A stretch of DNA of 64,000 nt from assembly GCA_030407315.1 (NCBI GenBank), contig JALQPE010000010.1, forward strand, positions 24,143-88,142, in the 5' to 3' direction. The notes beneath the pieces were generated by a model, which was not told the origin of the DNA, did not search any database, and saw nothing but the letters and a program-made list of their open reading frames with translations. Both the position numbers and the translations under genes were made by a program. Positions 58,621 to 64,000 of the stretch are shown one piece after another. Numbering within the stretch: the stretch's first letter is position 1; each line of letters begins with the position of its first letter. The DNA comes from Asparagopsis taxiformis (lineage: Eukaryota; Rhodophyta; Florideophyceae; Bonnemaisoniales; Bonnemaisoniaceae).

Positions 58621-59154
58621 TGGTCTCAACCCTCGCTCTCATTCTGTTGTCCTCCTTCATCATCTCCACCTACCTTCCCCCTACACATCACGTCTCTAAT
58701 GTCACTCTGCCCACCCTTTGGTGCATGAAATATTTTCTTACCACTGCCTAGTACACATACTGCTGCCTTCATACTTCTGCATGCCTACCCTTCAATCTTT
58801 CTTCCATCTTTCTCTACCGTGCTAGGCTTAGACCATGCTCTGTGCACATCTGACTTACTTAATATCATTGTATAGTTAGAAACTAGAATAATAATTACAT
58901 CACTAGAGTACACTGCAAATGTTAGTAACTATGGTTGGTGTGGTACACAACACCCTACCTCCTTCATGAGTAAACTTTGCGCACAGAACCGTTCAATACC
59001 AGGTAGTGCAGCCAGCGCAAACCAGGCTTGCACGACGCAGAGTGCTCCCCAGAGCCGTCAACAGCCGTCCAAACCATCGTTGTACGATGTTCCCGGCTCC
59101 ACACTTCCCTTCTCACCCTCCCAGGGTGGGAGACGGACGAAACTCCTAACCGCT

Positions 59155-59470
59155 TACACCGAAGCCGTTTACCCGGGATGCTTACAGCAAAGTCATCGTT
59201 ACGATGACTTTGCTGTAAGGAAAGGTTTGATTACAGTGGTGAGAAAAATTTTACCGGGTAAAAATCAGCAAGAATTTTTTACCCGTTAAAAAATTGTGGC
59301 CGCTGTAATGATTTGATTTCTTACAGCAAAGTCATCGTTAGGATGACTTTGCTGTAATGATTTGATTTCTTACGTCAAATCAAATCAATGATTTGATTTC
59401 TTACAGCAAAGTCATCGTAACGATGACTTTGCTGTCAGCACCCCAGCGGAACTGCATCATCTGTAAGCCT
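59155..59470. repeat. Palindrome cluster 6
   Basis: Three copies of the 34-bp palindrome, the last two separated by a duplicated ATGATTTGATTTCTTAC word. Confidence 0.85.
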
Positions 59471-59686
59471 CCTCACCTCAATGTTGCAGCTGAAGACGAC
59501 TGCGATATTACCTTGTTCTTTGTAGTAGTGCCCGCCATAGTTTCCTCCCCTTCTCATATCAAATTGAGTATTGTATATCTCCTGACCCGTCTACATACGC
59601 AAACGTCATGTACTAGCCTAACTTTCATCGTTTACTTGAAGGCGGCCTTCATGCCTGCCATAGAATGCTATTAAGAACTAATTTCA

Positions 59687-60565
59687 TCAGATATCTAAAC
59701 GCTCCCAGTAGTTGACATTGAAGGGAGGCTGTAGCAACTTCTCCCTGGAAGTTCGCAGTGATAGATGGGACCGGATAGGATGCTGGTACCTCACCGAAGA
59801 ACGACCCTCCGCGAATCTCATTCCTCCGTGGTACACGTCCGTTCGGCATACAAGCAGGGAATACGGTGGGATGCGCACGTTCGTCACTGGCACGCGGTAC
59901 TTGTCTTTCGCTGGATGACTTAGGCACACATGGCTGAACTTGGCGATACGAATGATGAACCCATCTGCACCAGCAGCCATCATGAAATATGATGGCGAGT
60001 TGAGAGGACCAGTTCCAGTTCCCTCACGGACGGGAACATCGGTATGCATAAGTTGCTCCTGACTACCTTCTGCGGTCAAAATCAGACGAAGACCCGTTTC
60101 TGGAAAGACCACCGCTTCTTCTCTTCCAAACCCTAGCTTCAGGTTCTCCGCACAAATCGCCTTACCTAGCTCCAGAATCAGCTTGTTCCTGTATTGTCGC
60201 GCGCTTTCTTGCTCAAGGTCATCGCAGATGCTTTTCCGGTCCGTCTTGAATACACCAGTGCTGTCTTTCGGTCGAAGTGGTTTCCACGGGTTCTTCTGAC
60301 TTGCACTTGAGCCACTTGTAGTACCTTGGAATGTGCTGGCCATCTGTGTGAATAACTCGTGCGTAGCTGCTCCCACTGTAGTAGAAGAGAAAATGTCTTG
60401 CAACACCACGTAACCAAGCTCGTCGATCATTCTTCTCTGGTAGCTGAAGTATTGTTGGCTTTCACAAGAACCGAGGGGACATACCAAAGTAGAGTAGCCT
60501 GCAGCTGCTTCCATTATCTCCGTCCGGATTGTATCAATGTCTTCTTCTGTGATATAATACTTCAT
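59687..60565 (-). CDS. 2OG-Fe(II) dioxygenase domain, copy E, intact catalytic half
   Basis: A 292-residue uninterrupted frame from MKYYITEEDID, the same junction word as in copies C and D. Residues 48-58 are DELGYVVLQDI, typical of PhyH-type enzymes. KTGLR appears as ETGLRLILTAEG. The iron ligands are H174-T-D176 and H246 (VYHGG), with R259 (VRYQH) or R265 (IRSH) placed to hold 2-oxoglutarate. The domain ends YWERLDI. The frame stays open upstream of 60565 to about 60690 (FTDEQENSLPDRTF), and a different frame then carries a basic segment (EKKSRVNARKR). The native protein was therefore the longer ParB fusion, and the visible ATG may not be the natural start. The upstream half is missing past 61391. 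Best candidate for a complete catalytic domain of this type besides copy B. Confidence 0.65.
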   Translation of the reverse strand: MKYYITEEDIDTIRTEIMEAAAGYSTLVCPLGSCESQQYFSYQRRMIDELGYVVLQDIFSSTTVGAATHELFTQMASTFQGTTSGSSASQKNPWKPLRPKDSTGVFKTDRKSICDDLEQESARQYRNKLILELGKAICAENLKLGFGREEAVVFPETGLRLILTAEGSQEQLMHTDVPVREGTGTGPLNSPSYFMMAAGADGFIIRIAKFSHVCLSHPAKDKYRVPVTNVRIPPYSLLVCRTDVYHGGMRFAEGRSSVRYQHPIRSHLSLRTSREKLLQPPFNVNYWERLDI

Positions 60566-61391
60566 TCTCGAGTTGGAAGGAACGCATAAAGGCAGCTTCT
60601 CAGGTATCTCCTCTGCGAATGTGCGGTCTGGAAGGGAGTTTTCTTGCTCATCAGTGAAGAGTGGTGCTTCTTTCCAGTCGTTCGTTTTCTTGCATTGACT
60701 CTACTCTTCTTTTCCCGGGGAGGCCCAATCTCAATGTTGTCATCCGGCGTATTGGGCTCAGAAAACTTCGCGCTAGTATCTTCCCTTCTTCGCTTCTTAT
60801 GCAACCTGGACTCGTTTTCATCGCCGCTTCCACCAGAACTCCTGCTCTTCCCGAATTCTCCTTGTCCACTTCGGCCGGGCTAGTGCTGTAAGTTTCTGGT
60901 TCCTGATTCGAAGTTTCAATATCACAGAGCGGTTCTGCGCATCTCCAGCTTGTTGTCCAGGCGTGTCTATGTCCATGCGACCACTATTGTCCAAGTTGAT
61001 ATCCAGACTTTGCGTATCGCCGCTTTGTTTCCTTCCCTGAGGAACATCTTCTCTGACAATCCTTCCCGGCGAATTATCCCTGGCACGACTTTCCGCTCTG
61101 CCCTTGAAGCTGAAAGAAGTTCCTGTTCTTTTTGGAGAACAGCAAGACGTTCTGCTTCCCTCTTCTCAGCTGCTGCAAGACGCGTGGCAGGACGTTCCTG
61201 TCCTCCCTCTTTTGCTGCGGCAGGACGGTCTTCTGCTTCTTCGGGGTGCTCAGAGGTGCCTCTTCTATTGCTTTCGTCGCGACAGCAGGAATCACTTCTT
61301 CAGCCACCACATTGGAGTAATTTCCTGTTCTTCCTCCACAACAGCAGAAACTTCCTGCTCTACTTGGGCTTTCGGCAGAACTCCTTCTTCT
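60566..61391 (-). pseudogene. Linker of copy E, cut by a transposon end
   Basis: Three frames hold coding-like pieces: KKRRREDTSAKFSEPNTPDD, a coiled-coil-like LAAAEKREAERLAVLQKEQE, and MDIDTPGQQAGDAQNRSVIL. They fit the charged linker between ParB and dioxygenase halves. The sequence stops at the CACTACGGTGTTG terminus (61392), so the ParB half is gone. Confidence 0.45.
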
Positions 61392-64000
61392 CACTACGGT
61401 GTTGAAAAGGGGGCCTCAGACAGTACTGCGAGACAGTGATTTTTACTGTCTGAGACAGTAAAAACACTATGCGGCAAATGAAAATTAATGCCACACTTGG
61501 AGACAGTGATTTGCACTGTCTGGCAGACAGTACGGAACACTGTCTGCAGACAGTAAAAACACTGTCTCACAGTACTGTCTGAGGCAGTGAATGGAGACAG
61601 TAAAAAATTAATGATTTATTCAATAGTTGGATATGATGTAATTTACTGTACTGGGCAGTGTTGGCGGATAGTGTTTTGTATTGGCCAAGGCAACATGGCC
61701 GGATAGTGAAATACGCTGCCTGGGACAATAGATGGAACCAACACGGTGCACTGTCCTGGGCAGTACCTGGAGACAGTGATTTTCACTGTCCTGGGCAGTA
61801 CCTGGAGACAGTGATTTTCACTGTCCTGGGCAGTACCTGGAGACAGTGATTTTCACTGTCCTGGGCAGTACCTGGAGACAGTGATTTTCACTGTCCTGGG
61901 CAGACCTGTAGACAGTACTTTGTGCTGCCCTGGGCAGTACCTGTAGACAGTACTTTGTGCTGCCCTGGGCAGCACCTGTAGACAGTACTTTGTGCTGCCT
62001 GGGCAGCACCTGTAGACAGTACTTTGTGCTGCCTGGGCAGCACCTGTAGACAGTATTCGTGCTGCCCTGGGCAGCACCTGTAGACAGTACTTTGTGCTGC
62101 CCTGGGCAGCACCTGTAGACAGTATTTTCGTGCTGCCCTGGGCAGCACCTGGAGACAGTATTTCGTGCTGCCCTGGGCAGCACTGGAGACAGTATTTCGT
62201 GCTGCCCTGGGCAGCACCTGGAGACAGTATTTCGTGCTGCCCTGGGCAGCACCTGGAGACAGTAAAAGTAGTGTCCTGATATAGTAAAATTCGGTGTCTG
62301 GGAGTGGTGGATGAGATGGAGCGTCACGCTGTCGTGGGTATCTTTCTGGGGTAGAGGAAGGCAGTTCTAGCGCTATGAGGATGGGGCATGGACGGTATTC
62401 ATATGGGAATGGACAGAATAGTACGGCTAGGAATTTTATTTCGTAGTGACTATGAGCTAGCGAGAGGTATACGCGGTAGGATAGGTAGCAATCTAAGAGG
62501 GTGCGATATGGGGAAGCTTCACTCTGGATTTGTTTATTGCGCAGGCTACATTGAGAATAAACAATCCCTATGTTAAAATGCTACTACAACTAACACTATT
62601 CCGACGAGTAAAACTAAAACTACTAGAAAAGTCTAGAAAATCTATCAACTGATTGAGCTGCATGAATAAGCTAGGAAATGAAGAGAAGAAGAAAAATGAT
62701 GTAGAGAAAGGAAACAAGTTAGTGACGTTGAATTGGAGAGGGAAATTGATGGTGATTAGGAGACTAAGTACCTTTAACAAATACCATTGCATCCCAAATT
62801 GAGATATGTACTCACAGGCAGAAAAGAAAATTAGTGGAGAAGTGGTAAGAGAGAAAGATAAATGAAAGTAGAATTGGAACACTCACCGACTGGAAACCTG
62901 AGAAAAGAGAAAACGAATAGAAAACTGGGTAGTGGCGTGAGTTGTGGAAAACGTACCATCATGGTCATATCCGTCGGAGACAAAGCAACAACTTTGGCCT
63001 TGGGAGCCGTATTGATGATCTAAAACTTACGCTTTGGAAGCAGTTTAGATGATCTATACGGCTTCCACGGCCAGGGTTGTTGCTTTGCTTCCGACGGATA
63101 TGAAGATGGAAACAGGGATCTCCAGAATCTGTTGTTTAAGTAGCACTCTGCGGGCGGAAATGACGTGTACTCTAACAATAGAGGGATGAATTTGAAACGG
63201 AGCGGTGCGATGGGAGGCCCAGAAAAACGATACCTAGGGTGCGAATTACGCTTTGAAGCACATGACCTGGCAGAACAGGCGCAAAATTATTGTATCTTCT
63301 ACCGCCTTCTCTAGTCTATAATGACGTCATCACTACAGAAATATAGGAAAAAACACTAGCATATCGGGCCTACTGGAAAGGGGGAGGCGAGGAGTAGGAA
63401 AAATGGCGCACTTTCCTGGACGAGGAGTCCGCGCTTCCAGTGATGATTTGGACGGTATATATCGATGACGTCATTGCATGCTCTGAGCACACTTGGCAGG
63501 CAGTCAAAGCGGGCCACGTGGATGTGGGCGGCTAGGAAACAGCAGTGTGGGAGAAATTTTATAATTTTCATGTTGCAAGCGAGCAGTGAATCTGCATTGC
63601 AATATATAAATTTATGCTAATTTAAGATATCACACCGAGTACGATTCAACGAGAGATTGTGCTTTCAACTTGTAAATAGGGCCGAAAATGGTAGAGTATA
63701 CGAGTAGGAAGTACGTGTATGAGAAATCAGATTCAGTATTAGTGCCTAGAGCATCACTGCGAAATAAACGGCCGTTTTCCGGAAAATGGATACATCTTGG
63801 CTGGGTTGTGGTTAGGGGATGCGATTAAAGATAGCAAAACGATGTGAGTCCGGATGAAATAGCAATCAATGTGCATAAAGCAATGAGCATAGGGCAAAGC
63901 ATTGTGGTGAACCAGTTCATTGGATCGAATGAAAGCCTGGAAAAGGTTGTAACGGTTCAAAGAGTAGTACTGTATTGAGATAGTAGTCATGTCATAGAAG
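61392..64000 (+). mobile_element. CACTA-like element, family 2, left-hand end segment, runs off window
   Basis: Starts CACTACGGTGTTG (61392-61404), then ACAGTGATTTTTACTGTC-type palindromes, then about 14 of the 36-bp units (61750-62270), then non-coding sequence inverted relative to 52480-54000. The copy differs from its partner by an inverted duplication at 62966-63102. No gene is seen inside, and it continues past the window edge. Confidence 0.6.
62966..63102. repeat. Imperfect inverted duplication within the element
   Basis: Arms of about 55-60 bp beginning CATATCCGTCGGAGACAAAG and ending CTTTGCTTCCGACGGATATG. The partner copy at about 53340 has only one arm. Confidence 0.8.

Larger units (their letters stand above)
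58203..59686. other. Intergenic region occupied by a palindrome-bearing repeat
   Basis: The first 180 bp are upstream of copy D. From 58380 to 59480 lies a fourth copy of the 1.1 kb unit, with palindrome clusters at both ends. The remainder is unassigned. Confidence 0.6.

Noticed and set aside
1..64000. tRNA and rRNA genes
   Set aside because: I scanned by eye for T-loop GGTTCGAATCC-like words with matching stems and for conserved rRNA words, and found none that hold up. A covariance-model search would be needed to exclude them.

Overview
This looks like eukaryotic nuclear DNA, very rich in mobile elements and poor in host genes. The evidence is a hAT-type transposase relic, a TNP2/Plavaka-like transposase gene with at least one canonical short GT-AG intron, broken pieces of typical eukaryotic genes (a UFD2/UBE4 ubiquitin ligase, a protein kinase, an actin-like segment), many inverted-repeat elements and satellite-like repeats, and no bacterial operon signals. 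Most long reading frames lack introns. An intron-poor, transposon-rich genome such as a red alga is my best guess for the source, but the window does not prove it.

Layout. 1-1366: outer part of a DNA transposon whose end carries the motif CACTACGGTGTTG and an array of ACAGTAAATTTACTGT-type palindromes. 1367-2461: a broken gene cut by that end. 2978-7882: a 4.9 kb unit bounded by about 123 bp inverted repeats, holding a decayed ParB-like gene and a decayed 2-oxoglutarate/Fe(II) dioxygenase gene. 8574-12600: the TNP2-like transposase. 12.6-19.1 kb: mostly non-coding, with a MITE, hairpins, a purine-skewed block and a satellite. 19.15-23.14 kb: ParB and dioxygenase genes in their best state. 25.8-28.0 kb: an unknown gene and a DNA methyltransferase fragment. 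28.1-33.9 kb: a DUF7869-like putative transposase and a large ParB-methyltransferase fusion. 35.1-37.2 kb: remains of a second DUF7869-like gene around a 25-bp minisatellite. 38.7-39.7 kb: hAT relic. 39.7-44.8 kb: a second CACTACGG end followed by captured host gene fragments. 45-50 kb: tandem repeats and palindrome clusters. 50.1-61.4 kb: three more ParB-dioxygenase copies, with a long CACTACGG-ended sequence in inverted orientation on both sides of the last two (52.5-54.7 and 61.4-64.0 kb).

The recurring theme is a ParB-like domain joined to DNA-modification-type enzymes. One copy (33882-30823) joins it to a beta-class methyltransferase. Five copies pair or fuse it with a dioxygenase having an HxD...H...R signature. 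A small conserved C-terminal domain of the methyltransferase protein reappears at the N-terminus of one ParB-dioxygenase gene, which ties the two enzyme types together. I infer a mobile, ParB-guided system that writes and oxidises (or removes) a DNA or chromatin mark, now mostly decayed here. The substrate and the biological outcome cannot be read from sequence alone. A second theme is mutational: short, nearly perfect inverted duplications have repeatedly appeared inside genes and repeat copies in this window.
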